DNA of 64,000 bases from CAVQBJ01 sp963819075 (GTDB lineage Bacteria; Actinomycetota; Thermoleophilia; Solirubrobacterales; Solirubrobacteraceae). The DNA lies in contig CAWFUP010000003.1 in assembly GCA_963819075.1 (NCBI GenBank), positions 248,001 to 312,000 on the forward strand, in the 5' to 3' direction. The notes beneath the pieces are model-generated. The model searched no databases. It saw nothing but the letters and a program-made list of their open reading frames with translations, and had not been told where the DNA came from. Both the position numbers and the translations under genes were made by a program. Positions 36,096-45,451 of this stretch are shown here, in pieces; within the stretch, counting starts at the first letter, position 1, and the number at the start of each line of letters is the position of its first letter.

Positions 36096-36464
36096 ATGGC
36101 TGAGCCGGCATCCACCCCCACCCATCTCGTCGACATCGCCGATCTCGACGAGCGGCAGGTCGCCGTCGTGGAGACCCCACTCGGCACGCTGGCCGTCGGA
36201 CTGAGCGGCGAAACGCCGTTTGCGGTGTCCAACCGCTGCCGCCACCTGTTCGCGTCGCTCGGGGAAGGCCACGTCGCCGACGACGGGTGCCTCGAATGTC
36301 CGTGGCACGCGGCCCGCTATGACGTGCGCAGCGGTGCGATGACGCGCGGCCCGCAGGGCCCGTTCAAGCCGCTGGCCGGCGTGGTCAAGAGCACGCTCGG
36401 CGCGCGAGCGCTCAAGACGCATCCCGTCGAGCTGCGCGACGGGGCGATCTGGCTGGCGGGCTGA
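36096..36464 (+). CDS. Rieske [2Fe-2S] protein
   Basis: 122 residues, a stand-alone Rieske ferredoxin. Cluster ligands are CRHLFASLGEGHV (CxH) and CLECPWHAARYDV (CxxH, preceded by a CLE motif), with GPxGPFKPL following as in the ferredoxin type. GCGAGGAGCC precedes the ATG. It is first in a co-directional series (methyltransferase, UbiA-like protein, unknown, FAD oxidase, PAP2) and may feed electrons to an enzyme of that pathway. Confidence 0.9.
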   Translation: MAEPASTPTHLVDIADLDERQVAVVETPLGTLAVGLSGETPFAVSNRCRHLFASLGEGHVADDGCLECPWHAARYDVRSGAMTRGPQGPFKPLAGVVKSTLGARALKTHPVELRDGAIWLAG

Positions 36465-36515
36465 TCGGCGCGCAGCGACGACGCGCGGGCGGCAAGCGCG
36501 TACGCTTGGCAGTCG

Positions 36516-37262
36516 GTGGCAGCGTCTGCGAACAGCCAGCCCTCCGCCCGCAAGCTCCACGCGCTCGAGCTCTTCGCCGGGCTGCCGCGCCGCTACGACC
36601 GATTCGGCGCGCTGCTGAGCTTCGGCCAGGATCCGCGGTGGCGGCGTGCGCTCGTGGCGGCCGTCGACCCGCGCCCCGGGCAGCGTATCCTCGATGTTGC
36701 GACGGGGACCGGGCTCGTCGCGTTCGAGCTGGCCGAGCGCGGCGGATGCAACGTCGTCGGTCTTGATCAGAGCGAGGCCATGCTCGCTGGGGCGACGTCG
36801 CGGCTCGATCAGTTGCCGCAGCTCGCCGGCCGGGTGAGCTTCGTGCGCGCCGAGGCCGAGCGATTGCCGTTCGACGACGCCGAGTTCGACGCGCTCACGT
36901 TCACCTACCTGCTGCGCTACGTCGACGACCCGGAGGCGACGATGCGCGAGCTCGCTCGCGTCGTGCGGCCCGGCGGTCGCATCGGGATGGTCGAGTTCGG
37001 CGTCCCGTCGATCGCGTCGCTGCGTGCGATGTGGCGAGCGTACACCCGAGTCGGGCTGCCGCTCCTTGGGCGACTCGACTCGACGGCGTGGTTCGAGGTG
37101 GGCCGCTTCCTCGGACCGAGCATCGAGCAGTTCCATGCGCGTGAGGCCGACCTCCCCGCCCTGTGGGGCACCGCCGGCATCGACGCGGTGCGTGAGCTGA
37201 GCCTGAGCTTCGGCGCCGGGCTCGTGATGTGGGGTGTGAGGAGTGGCGTCGGCGCGCCGTGA
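36516..37262 (+). CDS. UbiE/MenG-like SAM methyltransferase
   Basis: 248 residues from GTG 36516. The class I methyltransferase core (ILDVATGTGLVAFELAERGG, VGLDQSEAMLAGATS, TFTYLLRYVDD) carries the UbiE/COQ5 features YDRFGALLSFGQDPRWRR at the start and LARVVRPGGRIGMVEFGVP. UbiE/MenG methylates demethylmenaquinone or benzoquinone precursors. This copy deviates in the C-terminal half, so it may act on a related prenylated or quinone-like compound. It overlaps the following membrane protein gene by 20 bases. Confidence 0.85.
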   Translation: MAASANSQPSARKLHALELFAGLPRRYDRFGALLSFGQDPRWRRALVAAVDPRPGQRILDVATGTGLVAFELAERGGCNVVGLDQSEAMLAGATSRLDQLPQLAGRVSFVRAEAERLPFDDAEFDALTFTYLLRYVDDPEATMRELARVVRPGGRIGMVEFGVPSIASLRAMWRAYTRVGLPLLGRLDSTAWFEVGRFLGPSIEQFHAREADLPALWGTAGIDAVRELSLSFGAGLVMWGVRSGVGAP

Positions 37263-37983
37263 GCTCGATCGGTCGGCGTTCTACGCCCTGCGGCCGGGCG
37301 GCGCGCGTGATCTCGTCACGCTCCTGCACCCGCCCTACACGGCGTGGCACCTCAGCTACGTCGTGCTCGGCGCGGCCGCAGCACCGACGCTCCACGCCGA
37401 CCGCCTCGTGGCCGCGCTTGCCGCGTTCTTCCTCGCCGTCGGTGTGAGCGCGCACGCGCTCGACGAGCTCAACGGCCGCCCGCTGAAGACGCAGGTGAAG
37501 CGCCGGACGTTGATCGTCCTGGCCGTCGCGGCCCTCGCCGGGGCGGTGGCCATCGGCATCGCCGGCATCGTGCTCGTCTCTCCGCTGCTTGCGCCGCTCG
37601 TGGTCGCCGGCGCGCTGCTCGTGCCGGCCTACAACCTCGAGCTGGCCGGCGGTCGCTTTCACACCGACACGTGGTTCGCGGTCGCCTGGGGCGGCTTCCC
37701 CGCCTTCACGGGCTACTTCGTCAATGCGCTCACGATCCGACCAGCCGGCCTGCTCGTCGCCGCCGGCTGCTGCCTGCTGAGCGTGACGCAGCGCCGCTTG
37801 AGCATGCCGGCTCGCGAGCTGCGACGGCGAACGGCGACGGTCAGCGGCGAGCAGCACCTCACGGACGGCAGCGTCATCGAGCTCACCCGGGCCCGGCTCG
37901 CCGCGCCGCTCGAAGGCGCGCTCTCGGCGTCCTGGCTCGCGCTCGTACTCCTGGCGGCCGGCCTGCTGGCCGTCCGCCTGTGA
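37243..37983 (+). CDS. UbiA-like membrane protein (degenerate prenyltransferase motif)
   Basis: 246 residues with about seven hydrophobic helices. HALDELNGRPLKT sits where UbiA proteins carry the first Asp-rich motif, and YNLELAGGRFHTDTWFAVAW followed by GGFPAFTGYF resembles the UbiA segment after the second motif. Only part of the Asp-rich motifs remains, so prenyltransferase activity is uncertain. The 20-base overlap with the MenG-like gene and 4-base overlap with the next gene show tight coupling. Confidence 0.55.
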   Translation: MASARRELDRSAFYALRPGGARDLVTLLHPPYTAWHLSYVVLGAAAAPTLHADRLVAALAAFFLAVGVSAHALDELNGRPLKTQVKRRTLIVLAVAALAGAVAIGIAGIVLVSPLLAPLVVAGALLVPAYNLELAGGRFHTDTWFAVAWGGFPAFTGYFVNALTIRPAGLLVAAGCCLLSVTQRRLSMPARELRRRTATVSGEQHLTDGSVIELTRARLAAPLEGALSASWLALVLLAAGLLAVRL

Positions 37984-38516
37984 GACCGAACCTCGATCAC
38001 TGGCTCGCCGACCCGGCGCTGCGCGTGGCGCACGAGCGCGCCGCGGCGACCAGACCCTCCGAGCTGTGGGCGGCCGCGCGCACCGTGCGCCTCTCCGACA
38101 CGCGCGTCCTCGGGCGAGTCGTGCGCTGGCGCATCCCGGGCGTACCCGCGTCGACCGCCTACGACGAGCTGTTCCGCAGCCCCCCGTTCTCCGTCCTGCA
38201 CGAGGACGATGGCCTGCTCATCTCGGGACTCGTCGGGCGCATCTGGACGTTGCGCCGCGACTATCCCGTGCTGTCCGACCCGGACGAGTTCCGGACGTGG
38301 TCGGCCCCGGGAACGGCTCGGGTGGTGTTCGCGAACTGGGTCGAGTCACGCGACGGCGGCGGCGCCGCACTCCTGAGCGAGACGCGCGTGGGTGTCGGGG
38401 ACGGTGAGGCGCGGGCCGGCCTGACGCTCGTGCGCTCCCTGGTCGCCGCGTTCAACACGATGATCGGCAGTGAGGCGATGGGCGCCGCGGTACGCCGCGC
38501 CGAGCGCGGCGCCTAG
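37980..38516 (+). CDS. unknown protein, possibly SRPBCC-like
   Basis: 178 residues from a GTG overlapping the previous stop (GTGA). Features are RLSDTRVLGRVVRWRIPGVP, a SGLVGRIWTLRRDYPVL segment and a C-terminal amphipathic helix LVRSLVAAFNTMIGSEAMG. The predicted pattern of one N-terminal helix, antiparallel strands and a long C-terminal helix fits an SRPBCC/START-type ligand-binding fold, but no signature confirms it. Translational coupling suggests it works with the UbiA-like protein. Confidence 0.65.
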   Translation: MRPNLDHWLADPALRVAHERAAATRPSELWAAARTVRLSDTRVLGRVVRWRIPGVPASTAYDELFRSPPFSVLHEDDGLLISGLVGRIWTLRRDYPVLSDPDEFRTWSAPGTARVVFANWVESRDGGGAALLSETRVGVGDGEARAGLTLVRSLVAAFNTMIGSEAMGAAVRRAERGA

Positions 38517-38552
38517 CCCGGCGGGGACGCCCGATTGCCGTACCGTTGGCCG

Positions 38553-39986
38553 ATGGCCCCGTCCGCACCCAGATCGGCGCTCGAGGCCGAGCTGGCGGCG
38601 CTGCTCGGGCCCGACGGCGTCCTGCCCGGTTCAACGCGCGGCTATGCCACCGACGCAACGGAGTCCCGCGGCCTGCGCGGTCGGGCCGGCGCGATCGCGC
38701 TGCCGACGGCCGCGCGGCAGGTCGCCGAGGTCGTCGCGTGGTGCTACGGGCACGACGTGCCGCTCGTGGCCCGGGGCGGCGGATCGGGATTCGCGGGTGG
38801 GGCGGTGCCGCTCGACGGAGCAGTCGTCGTCAGCCTCGAGCGCCTCAACGCCGTGCGCGCCTTCGATCCGCAGTTGTGGCGCATGCACGTCGAGGCCGGC
38901 GTCCACACCAGCGACGTCCAGCGCCTCGCACGCGAGAACGGTCTCCTCTTCCCGCCCGACCCCGGGGCGGCCGAGCAGTCACACATCGGCGGCAACATCG
39001 CGACCAATGCCGGTGGGCCGCACGCGTTCAAGTACGGCACGACGGGCGCATGGGTCACCGGGCTGGAGGCGGTCGTGGCGCCCGGCGAGGTGATCAGCGT
39101 CGGCGGGCCCGTGCGCAAGGACGTCGCCGGGTACGACCTTAAGCGACTGCTCATCGGCTCGGAGGGCACGCTCGGCATCATCACGGCTGCCTGGTTGACG
39201 CTCCTGCCAGCGCCGGAGGCGACGCTGCCCGTCGTCGCCTCCTACGCGACGATCGCCGACGGCTGCCAGGCGATCGCCCGCGTGCTCGCGGCCGGGCTGC
39301 TGCCGGCCGCGCTCGAGTACCTCGACACGGGCGCGCTGCGGGCCTCACGGGGTGCGTTGCCCGCGGCGATCGACGATGACGCGGCGTTCCTCGTCATCGC
39401 CGAGGCCGACGGTTCCCTCGAGCAGGCGAGTGCGCTGCGCGACGAGCTGATGGTCGAACTCGGACAGGACGCGCTCGACGTCCATGCCCCGGACACGGCG
39501 CGCGCCGCGACCGACCTCTGGCGCTGGCGCGACGGCGTCTCGATCGCCGTCACCGCCCAGGAGGGCGGCAAGGTGAGCGAGGACATCGTCGTCCCGCTCG
39601 ATCGGCTTGCCGAGGCGATCGAGCAGACGCTCGCGATCGGCGCGCGCCACGGCTTGGCGGCGTGCAGCTGGGGCCACGCCGGGGACGGCAACCTGCACTC
39701 GACGTTCATGCTCGCGCCCGACGACGCCGATCAACTCGCACGCGCCGAGCGCGCGGCTCACGATCTGTTCGAGCTCGCGATCGGCCTGCACGGCTCGGTG
39801 TCGGGCGAGCACGGCATCGGCCTCGTCAAGGGCGGCCAGCTGGAGCGGCAGTGGGGGCCGCGCGCCGTCGCGCTGCACGAGGCGATCAAGCGCGCGTTCG
39901 ATCCGAAGGGTCTGCTCAACCCCGGGAAGAAACAGGCCCGCGCCGACGTGGCCGACCGCGAGGCGCACGAGCAACGGGCGCCCTGA
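38553..39986 (+). CDS. FAD-linked oxidase of the GlcD/D-lactate dehydrogenase type
   Basis: 477 residues from ATG 38553. The FAD-binding domain has RGGGSGFAGGAVPLDGAVVV, GLLFPPDPGAAEQSHIGGNI and ATNAGGPHAFKYGTTGAWV. The C-terminal FAD-oxidase domain has WGHAGDGNLH and GSVSGEHGIGLVKGG, the conserved His-rich active-site loops of glycolate oxidase GlcD, D-lactate and related 2-hydroxyacid dehydrogenases. GlcE/GlcF partners are not adjacent. It lies between the unknown protein and a PAP2 phosphatase (3-base gap). Confidence 0.92.
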   Translation: MAPSAPRSALEAELAALLGPDGVLPGSTRGYATDATESRGLRGRAGAIALPTAARQVAEVVAWCYGHDVPLVARGGGSGFAGGAVPLDGAVVVSLERLNAVRAFDPQLWRMHVEAGVHTSDVQRLARENGLLFPPDPGAAEQSHIGGNIATNAGGPHAFKYGTTGAWVTGLEAVVAPGEVISVGGPVRKDVAGYDLKRLLIGSEGTLGIITAAWLTLLPAPEATLPVVASYATIADGCQAIARVLAAGLLPAALEYLDTGALRASRGALPAAIDDDAAFLVIAEADGSLEQASALRDELMVELGQDALDVHAPDTARAATDLWRWRDGVSIAVTAQEGGKVSEDIVVPLDRLAEAIEQTLAIGARHGLAACSWGHAGDGNLHSTFMLAPDDADQLARAERAAHDLFELAIGLHGSVSGEHGIGLVKGGQLERQWGPRAVALHEAIKRAFDPKGLLNPGKKQARADVADREAHEQRAP

Positions 39987-39989
39987 CGC

Positions 39990-40610
39990 ATGACCGCGGT
40001 CCGAACGCGGCCAGTCGCCACGCTGGCGATCGTGTGGCTCACGCTGCTGCTCGGCGGATGGGCGATCGGCGCGGCCGTGACCGCCGCGCACTGGCGCTGG
40101 GACACCGACGTCGTCAACGCGCTGCGGCTCAGCGGCGGGTCGGCGGCCACGATCGCCCGCGTGGTCACCTTCCTCGGGTCGGCCTGGTTGGTCATCCCGA
40201 TCGCGATCGCCGCGGGCGCCGGCCTGTGGCTGAGCGGCCGGCGCCGACCGGCACGGTTCCTCGCGGTGGCGATCGCCGGAGCGATCGCGCTGACCGACGC
40301 GATCAAGCCGCTCGTCGACCGCAGCCGTCCCGCCGGCGCGCATCTGGTGCGGGTGTACGACGCGAGCTGGCCGTCGGGGCATACGGCAACGGCGTGTGCC
40401 GTGTACGCGAGCCTCGCCGTCGTCGCCGCGAGCGTGATCGGCTCGCGCACGCGGCGGATCGTGCTCGCCGTAGCGTCGGCACTGCTCATCGTCGCCGTCG
40501 CCGCGTCGCGGGTCCTGCTTGGTGTTCACTACGCCACCGACGTCGTGGCCGGCGCGGCGCTTGCTGGCCTCTGGGTGGCGGCCGTGCGCCACTGGCTCGG
40601 CGCGACGTGA
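39990..40610 (+). CDS. PAP2-family membrane phosphatase
   Basis: 206 residues, about five or six membrane helices. The three PAP2 phosphatase motifs are intact: KPLVDRSRP, PSGHTATA and SRVLLGVHYATDV. Members dephosphorylate undecaprenyl diphosphate, phosphatidate or other lipid phosphates at the outer face of the membrane. It starts 3 bases after the FAD oxidase, so it is probably the last gene of the same operon. Confidence 0.92.
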   Translation: MTAVRTRPVATLAIVWLTLLLGGWAIGAAVTAAHWRWDTDVVNALRLSGGSAATIARVVTFLGSAWLVIPIAIAAGAGLWLSGRRRPARFLAVAIAGAIALTDAIKPLVDRSRPAGAHLVRVYDASWPSGHTATACAVYASLAVVAASVIGSRTRRIVLAVASALLIVAVAASRVLLGVHYATDVVAGAALAGLWVAAVRHWLGAT

Positions 40611-40660
40611 GCTGGACGTCACCTCAGCGCACCACCCCCGCGGGGCCGGTCACGATAGCG

Positions 40661-41218
40661 GTGCCACTAGCGTTTTGCAACCAGCTTGGTTACCCTGACC
40701 GCATCCCCTACCGTCCGTTCCCCGGCCAGAACTGCTCAATCGCCGCCGCGCTGTCGGTCGTCGGCGAGCGCTGGTCGATGCTCGTCATGCGCGAGGTGCT
40801 GCTCGGTCGCCGGCGCTTCGCCGAGATCCGCGAGCACACCGGGGCGGCACCGAACATCCTCAGCGATCGCCTGCACACGCTCGTCGAGCATGGACTGCTC
40901 GAGCGACGCCTGTACAGCGAGCGACCCGAGAGCTACGAATATGTCCCGACCGGCAAGGGCCTCGACCTCAATCCGGTGTTCCTCGCCCTGATGCATTGGG
41001 GCGATCGCTACGCGGCCCCGAACGGCCCGCCACGCGTAGCGGTCCACACGGTGTGCGAGCACGACGCGGCGCCGGCGTTGCACTGCTCGCACTGCGGCGA
41101 GCTCATGGCGCCGGCCGACACGGTCGTTCGGCCGGGACCAGGCGCGAACGCCAGCCAGCGAGCGGACGGCGTCCTACCGGCGCGACGGACGAGCCGGCCG
41201 AGTGGGCGCGCCGCGTAG
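40661..41218 (+). CDS. HxlR-family winged-helix regulator
   Basis: About 185 residues. The HxlR core is clear: NCSIAAALSVVGERWSMLVM, REVLLGRRRFAEIREHTGAA, NILSDRLHTLVEHGLLERRL and YSERPESYEYVPTGKGLDL. The first Cys is in the usual redox-sensing place. A C-terminal extension has HCSHCGE. No ATG is available before the core; GTG 40661 is the only standard start and gives ~25 extra residues. Just downstream of that GTG is GCGTTTTGCAACC, so a non-standard or later start with an operator here is possible. Confidence 0.8.
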   Translation: MPLAFCNQLGYPDRIPYRPFPGQNCSIAAALSVVGERWSMLVMREVLLGRRRFAEIREHTGAAPNILSDRLHTLVEHGLLERRLYSERPESYEYVPTGKGLDLNPVFLALMHWGDRYAAPNGPPRVAVHTVCEHDAAPALHCSHCGELMAPADTVVRPGPGANASQRADGVLPARRTSRPSGRAA

Positions 41219-41229
41219 CGAGACGCCGG

Positions 41230-42069
41230 TCAGCGGCCGCCGAGTGCGCGGACGGTGACGCGTGACAACCCGCGAGCGAGCGGTGGCGCGTAGCGCTTGA
41301 GCAGCCAGGCCGGGAGCACCTGGTAGCGCGGGGTCGGGACGATCACGCGACCGTGAGCGATCGCGTCGAACGCCGCCGCGGCCACCACGTCGGGTGACGT
41401 CCCGCGCGCGGCGTAGAGCGCCGTGAGCCGGTCGTGGCGCGTGTCCCACTCACCGCGCATCGGGGAGGCGCGCACGATGTCGGTGTCGATCATCCCAGGA
41501 CACAGAGCGGTGACCCGGATGCCGCGCGGCGCGAGCTCGATATCGAGCGACTCGGTCAGTCCGACGACGGCGAACTTCGACGTCGTGTACGGGACGAGCC
41601 CGGCGCTCGCGATGAGGCCGGCCATCGACGCCGTGTTCACGATGTGCGCCGGACGTCCCTGCGCTAGCAGTCTCGGCACGAACGCGTGGACGCCGTGCAC
41701 GACTCCCATCAGGTTGATCTCGACGATGCGCCGCCAATCCGCCAGCGGCGTGTCGGCCACGAGGCCGGCATGCCCGACACCGGCGTTGTTGAACAGCAGG
41801 TCGACGCCCTCTCCGGAACCGAACACCGCGACCGCGAGCGCCTGCACGGCCGCCGCGTCGCTCACGTCGACGCCGTGGGCGGTCGCCCGCCCGCCGGCCT
41901 TCGTGATCTCGTCGGCGACGGCCGCCGCACGCTGCGCGTCGACGTCGGCGACGTGCACCACCGCGCCGCCCGTGCCGAGCCGCCGCGCGATCGCCCGCCC
42001 GATCCCCGAGCCGGCCCCGGTGACCACCGCCACGCGGCCGGACACATCGAGCGAGGAGCGAGCAGGCAT
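41230..42069 (-). CDS. short-chain dehydrogenase/reductase
   Basis: 279 residues. Classical SDR motifs are TGAGSGIGRAIARRL (nucleotide binding), NNAGVGHAG, the catalytic Ser in NTASMAGL, and YTTSK. VHVADVDAQ with an acidic residue after strand 2 suggests NAD(H). The C-terminal extension (residues 240-279, PTPRYQVLPAWLLKRYAPPL) resembles SDRs annotated for lipid or steroid alcohols. It converges with the HxlR gene. Confidence 0.9.
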   Translation of the reverse strand: MPARSSLDVSGRVAVVTGAGSGIGRAIARRLGTGGAVVHVADVDAQRAAAVADEITKAGGRATAHGVDVSDAAAVQALAVAVFGSGEGVDLLFNNAGVGHAGLVADTPLADWRRIVEINLMGVVHGVHAFVPRLLAQGRPAHIVNTASMAGLIASAGLVPYTTSKFAVVGLTESLDIELAPRGIRVTALCPGMIDTDIVRASPMRGEWDTRHDRLTALYAARGTSPDVVAAAAFDAIAHGRVIVPTPRYQVLPAWLLKRYAPPLARGLSRVTVRALGGR

Positions 42070-42112
42070 CGTGGCGCAAGCTTATGGGTCGCGGCCGCTC
42101 GAGCGGCGGCGA

Positions 42113-42490
42113 TCAGGCGGCGACCTCGTGCGCAAGGGCGTCGAGCAGCGTGGCCATGGCCTCCAGGATCTGGCGGTGCTCGCTCACCGAGTAGGAGCGC
42201 TCCCACTCGCGCGGGTCGTTGTACCCGACGCGAACGCGGCCGTCCTGCGCCCACACGAGCACGCGCAACGGCAGCTCGATGCCGATCCGCGGATCGCTGC
42301 GCATGAGCGGGGTGCCCGTGCGGGGATGACCAAAGACGAGGACCGACTCGGCGGCAAGGTCGAGGCCGAAGTCACGCGCCCCTCCGGAATGATCGATGGC
42401 GGCAAAGACGGTGAGCGCACGGGCGTTGATCCCCGAGACCAGTCGTTGAAAGGTCTCCTCGTACGCGTAGGCACTGTCGATGGTGATCAT
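42113..42490 (-). CDS. DUF302-family protein
   Basis: 125 residues. The DUF302 pattern is visible: YAYEETFQRLVSGINARALTVFAAIDHS, then ESVLVFGHPRTGTPLMRSDPR and LPLRVLVWAQDGRVRVGYNDP. Family members are small alpha/beta proteins of unknown function, sometimes linked to sulfur or heavy-metal chemistry. The palindrome GCCGCTCGAGCGGC (42094-42107) just after its stop may be a terminator. Confidence 0.88.
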   Translation of the reverse strand: MITIDSAYAYEETFQRLVSGINARALTVFAAIDHSGGARDFGLDLAAESVLVFGHPRTGTPLMRSDPRIGIELPLRVLVWAQDGRVRVGYNDPREWERSYSVSEHRQILEAMATLLDALAHEVAA

Positions 42491-42561
42491 GCCCGAGACC
42501 CCCTCTGTTGCCGACGATCTGCGTCGTCGCCAGCATACGCCGCCGAACTGGTCGGCGACGC

Positions 42562-45303
42562 TCAGGCGGCGCGCTCGACCGCGTCGCGCGTGACGCGCCA
42601 GCGCTCGAGCAGCTCGAGCGTGAGCGGCCGCCCGATGAAGAAGCCCTGGAGGGCGTCGCAGCCGATCTCACGAAGCAGAGCGAGCTGCTCGTCGGTCTCG
42701 ATCCCCTCGGCGACAACGCTCACCCCGAGCTGGTGACCGAGCTCGGTCACCATCCGCACGAGCGGGCTCTCGCCGGCCGACAGCTGCTCCACGAAAGAGC
42801 GGTCGATCTTCAACTCGTCGACGACGAGGTGCTGGAGATGCGCAAGCGAGGTGTAACCGGTGCCGAAGTCGTCGATCGCCACGCGGATGCCGAGCGCGCG
42901 CAGGCGTTCCAGCTCCCCGGCGACGAGCGCCATGTCGGCGAGCAACACGGTCTCGGTCACTTCGAGAATGAGACGAGCCGGCTCGACGCGCGCCGCCTCA
43001 ACGGCCGCCCGGACGTGCTCGGAGAGCTGCCCGGAAAGCAGGTGGCGGCCAGAGATGTTGACGGCGATGCTCAGCTCGGCATAGGCCGGATCCGACCAGC
43101 GCGACAGCTGCGCCAGCGCCGTTGCGAGCACCCAGCAGTCGAGGCGGATGATCAGGTCGCTCTGCTCGGCGATCGGAATGAAATCGCCAGGCTGACAGAG
43201 CCCGTGACCGCGACGCTCCCAGCGCACGAGCGCCTCGACGCTGCGCATCGCCCCGCTGCGAGCGTCGACGACGGGCTGGAAGAGCAGGAACAGTCCATCT
43301 CCGCCCGCGTCGAGCGTGGTGTGGAGCTCCTGCTCGACCGCCGCCTGGGCGATCAGTGCGTCCTGCAGGCTCTCGTCGTAAACCTCGACGCAGCCGCTCC
43401 CGGCCTGCTTGGCTCGATGCACGGCAAGGTCAGCGCGCGCGAGGAGCTGGGATGGCTCGTCGGCCGCGTCCTGGAGCGCGAAGGCGACCCCGACAGACGC
43501 GCCGAGGCTCACGGTCACCGACTGCACCTGCACCGTCTCGGTCATCGCCTGCAGCAACCGCTCGCCGAGCGCGCTCGCCTCGCTCGGGTCTTCGAGCCCC
43601 TCGGCGACCACGAGGAACTCGTCGCCGCCCAGCCGCGCGACGAAGTCCCCGCGTCGGGCCGCGGCGTTCAACCGCTGGGCGATCTCCTTGAGGATCGCGT
43701 CGCCGACGCCATGGCCGTGGGTGTCATTGGCCCGCTTGAAGTCGTCGAGATCGATGAAAAGCGCGGCCAGCAGGTCGCCGGACCGCTGGGCGCGAGCGAG
43801 CGCCTGCTCGAGGAACTCGACCGTCGCGGCGCGGTTGTGCAGGCTGGTGAGGGAGTCGTGCGTCGCCTGATGCACCAACCGCTGTTGCAGCGCGTCGCGT
43901 TCCATGATCGACCCCGACAGCACCTCCACCGACTCGTGCAGGGCACGCCCCAGGCGTCCCGGGAGCGGCTCGCCCAGAACCGGATCGTCGAATGCGCACT
44001 CGGACAGTGCGCGCGTCTGCGCCTCCATCAGACGGAGGTTGTTCACGAGGTCGTTGAACGCCTCCGAGACGACAACGGTCTCCTTCGGCCCGTGCGCCGT
44101 CGGCACGAGCGCCGCCAGGTCGCCGTCACTGACGGCGCGGGCGCGAGCCTCGAGGATGCGCAGCGGGCCGGTGATCGAGCGGGCCAGCAGCAGCGCGACG
44201 CCGATCGTCAGGCCGGCGGCGATGAGCAGCTCGGCGAGCAGAAGCCGGAAGCCACTCGTGTTCTGGTTGCGCAGCGCGATCGCCCGGTCGCGCACCTGGA
44301 CCTCCGCGGTGCCGACGATCGGGTTCAGCCGGGTCGCGCCCTCGACCCCTGAGCGGAAGGTCTGCGCCAGCGTAACGAGTGCCTCGAAGTTCGACGTGGC
44401 CCGAGCCGGTGACAAGCGGCCGCCGAGAGCGCCGCGGACAAGCGGCGCATAGCTCCGCTCGCCCGGCGAGTCCAGGAAGCGGCTCCACAGCACGGCGATC
44501 TCCCCTCCGGCATCGCGCAACCGCTGCCCGGCCTCGTTGAGGAGGGCGACGTCCTCACCGAGCCCGCCCAACTGCGACGGCGAGTGCGCCCCCGGCAATT
44601 CGATGATGCTGACCTGGGCCTCCTCGGAGATGCCGGCCCTGAGCGCGTCGTTGGCCGCGCTGAGCGAGCCGAGCGCCGACTGCAGCGCGGCGCTGCCGCT
44701 CAGCCCGGCGATCAGCCGCTGCAGCCCGGCGAGCCGGGCGTCGAAGGCCGCCGACAGCTCCGCATCGAGCCGCTCGTACGCCGTGTCCGCTGGCGAGCCA
44801 CCGAGGCTGCCGGAGTCGATCCCGCGGCGCAAGCCGGCCAGGCCCGTCGCGAACCCTGGTGGAACGAGCGGTCCGAGTGGCGGCAGCGCGGCGTTGACCG
44901 CCAGGCGCGCCTGCGGGAGCGACTCGCTGGAGAAGCCGAGCAGAGCAGAGATGTTCGGGATGTCGAATCCGAACTGCTTCGCGCGCAGCCAGCCCTCGGT
45001 GGGAACGCGCTCCTGCTCGAGCAGCTGGCGCAGCGTGGCGAGCCGGTTGAGCGACGGAACCTCTCGCTCGATCGAAGCCGCGCGCTGCGCCGTCTGGTAG
45101 CGCTGCTGCAGCAGTGCGGCTCCGCCGATCGCGAGCGTGACGATCGGCAGCACGACGGCGACGACGAGCCGCCCGGTCACACCCCGGGAGCGGAAGGGCC
45201 GACCGCGCGGGCGAGCTGCACCGACGGACGGATCGCGAGCGACGTCCGAGTCGTTCACCTGCCTCCATGCAGGCCGATATGGGGATGGCAGCCGGGGGGC
45301 CAT
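42562..45303 (-). CDS. membrane sensor HAMP-GGDEF-EAL c-di-GMP protein
   Basis: 913 residues from ATG 45303; GTG 45258 is an alternative, with GGAGG just before it. TM1 lies at about 45-67, a ~285-residue extracytoplasmic helical sensor resembling nitrate/nitrite NIT-type sensors follows, then TM2 near 352-376 and HAMP (RSITGPLRILEARARAVSDG). The GGDEF domain is intact (RLGGDEFLVV, G559) and the EAL domain carries VEALVRWERRG and DDFGTGYTSLAHLQ. Both catalytic activities are possible. A sigma-28-like promoter lies upstream (45331-45358). Confidence 0.93.
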   Translation of the reverse strand: MAPRLPSPYRPAWRQVNDSDVARDPSVGAARPRGRPFRSRGVTGRLVVAVVLPIVTLAIGGAALLQQRYQTAQRAASIEREVPSLNRLATLRQLLEQERVPTEGWLRAKQFGFDIPNISALLGFSSESLPQARLAVNAALPPLGPLVPPGFATGLAGLRRGIDSGSLGGSPADTAYERLDAELSAAFDARLAGLQRLIAGLSGSAALQSALGSLSAANDALRAGISEEAQVSIIELPGAHSPSQLGGLGEDVALLNEAGQRLRDAGGEIAVLWSRFLDSPGERSYAPLVRGALGGRLSPARATSNFEALVTLAQTFRSGVEGATRLNPIVGTAEVQVRDRAIALRNQNTSGFRLLLAELLIAAGLTIGVALLLARSITGPLRILEARARAVSDGDLAALVPTAHGPKETVVVSEAFNDLVNNLRLMEAQTRALSECAFDDPVLGEPLPGRLGRALHESVEVLSGSIMERDALQQRLVHQATHDSLTSLHNRAATVEFLEQALARAQRSGDLLAALFIDLDDFKRANDTHGHGVGDAILKEIAQRLNAAARRGDFVARLGGDEFLVVAEGLEDPSEASALGERLLQAMTETVQVQSVTVSLGASVGVAFALQDAADEPSQLLARADLAVHRAKQAGSGCVEVYDESLQDALIAQAAVEQELHTTLDAGGDGLFLLFQPVVDARSGAMRSVEALVRWERRGHGLCQPGDFIPIAEQSDLIIRLDCWVLATALAQLSRWSDPAYAELSIAVNISGRHLLSGQLSEHVRAAVEAARVEPARLILEVTETVLLADMALVAGELERLRALGIRVAIDDFGTGYTSLAHLQHLVVDELKIDRSFVEQLSAGESPLVRMVTELGHQLGVSVVAEGIETDEQLALLREIGCDALQGFFIGRPLTLELLERWRVTRDAVERAA

Positions 45304-45330
45304 GACGGTGGTTGCCGACGTACCGTGCTG

Positions 45331-45358
45331 GTATCGACCGCGCCCGGATTCCCCTTGA
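45331..45358 (-). promoter_or_regulatory. sigma-28 (FliA)-like promoter for the HAMP-GGDEF-EAL gene
   Basis: On the minus strand TCAA (45358-45355), 16 bases, then GTCGATAC (45338-45331), resembling the flagellar sigma consensus TAAA-N15-GCCGATAA. It would place the start about 20 bases before ATG 45303. A second site with the same 16-base spacing lies at 61392-61419. Confidence 0.35.
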
Positions 45359-45451
45359 GATACGGCCCTGTTCGTCTACGACGCGGCTGACCGAGCGCCG
45401 AGCCGCTCCTCGCCCTCGCCGTTTGCCATGTGAGGCGAGCGCGCGCGGCCC

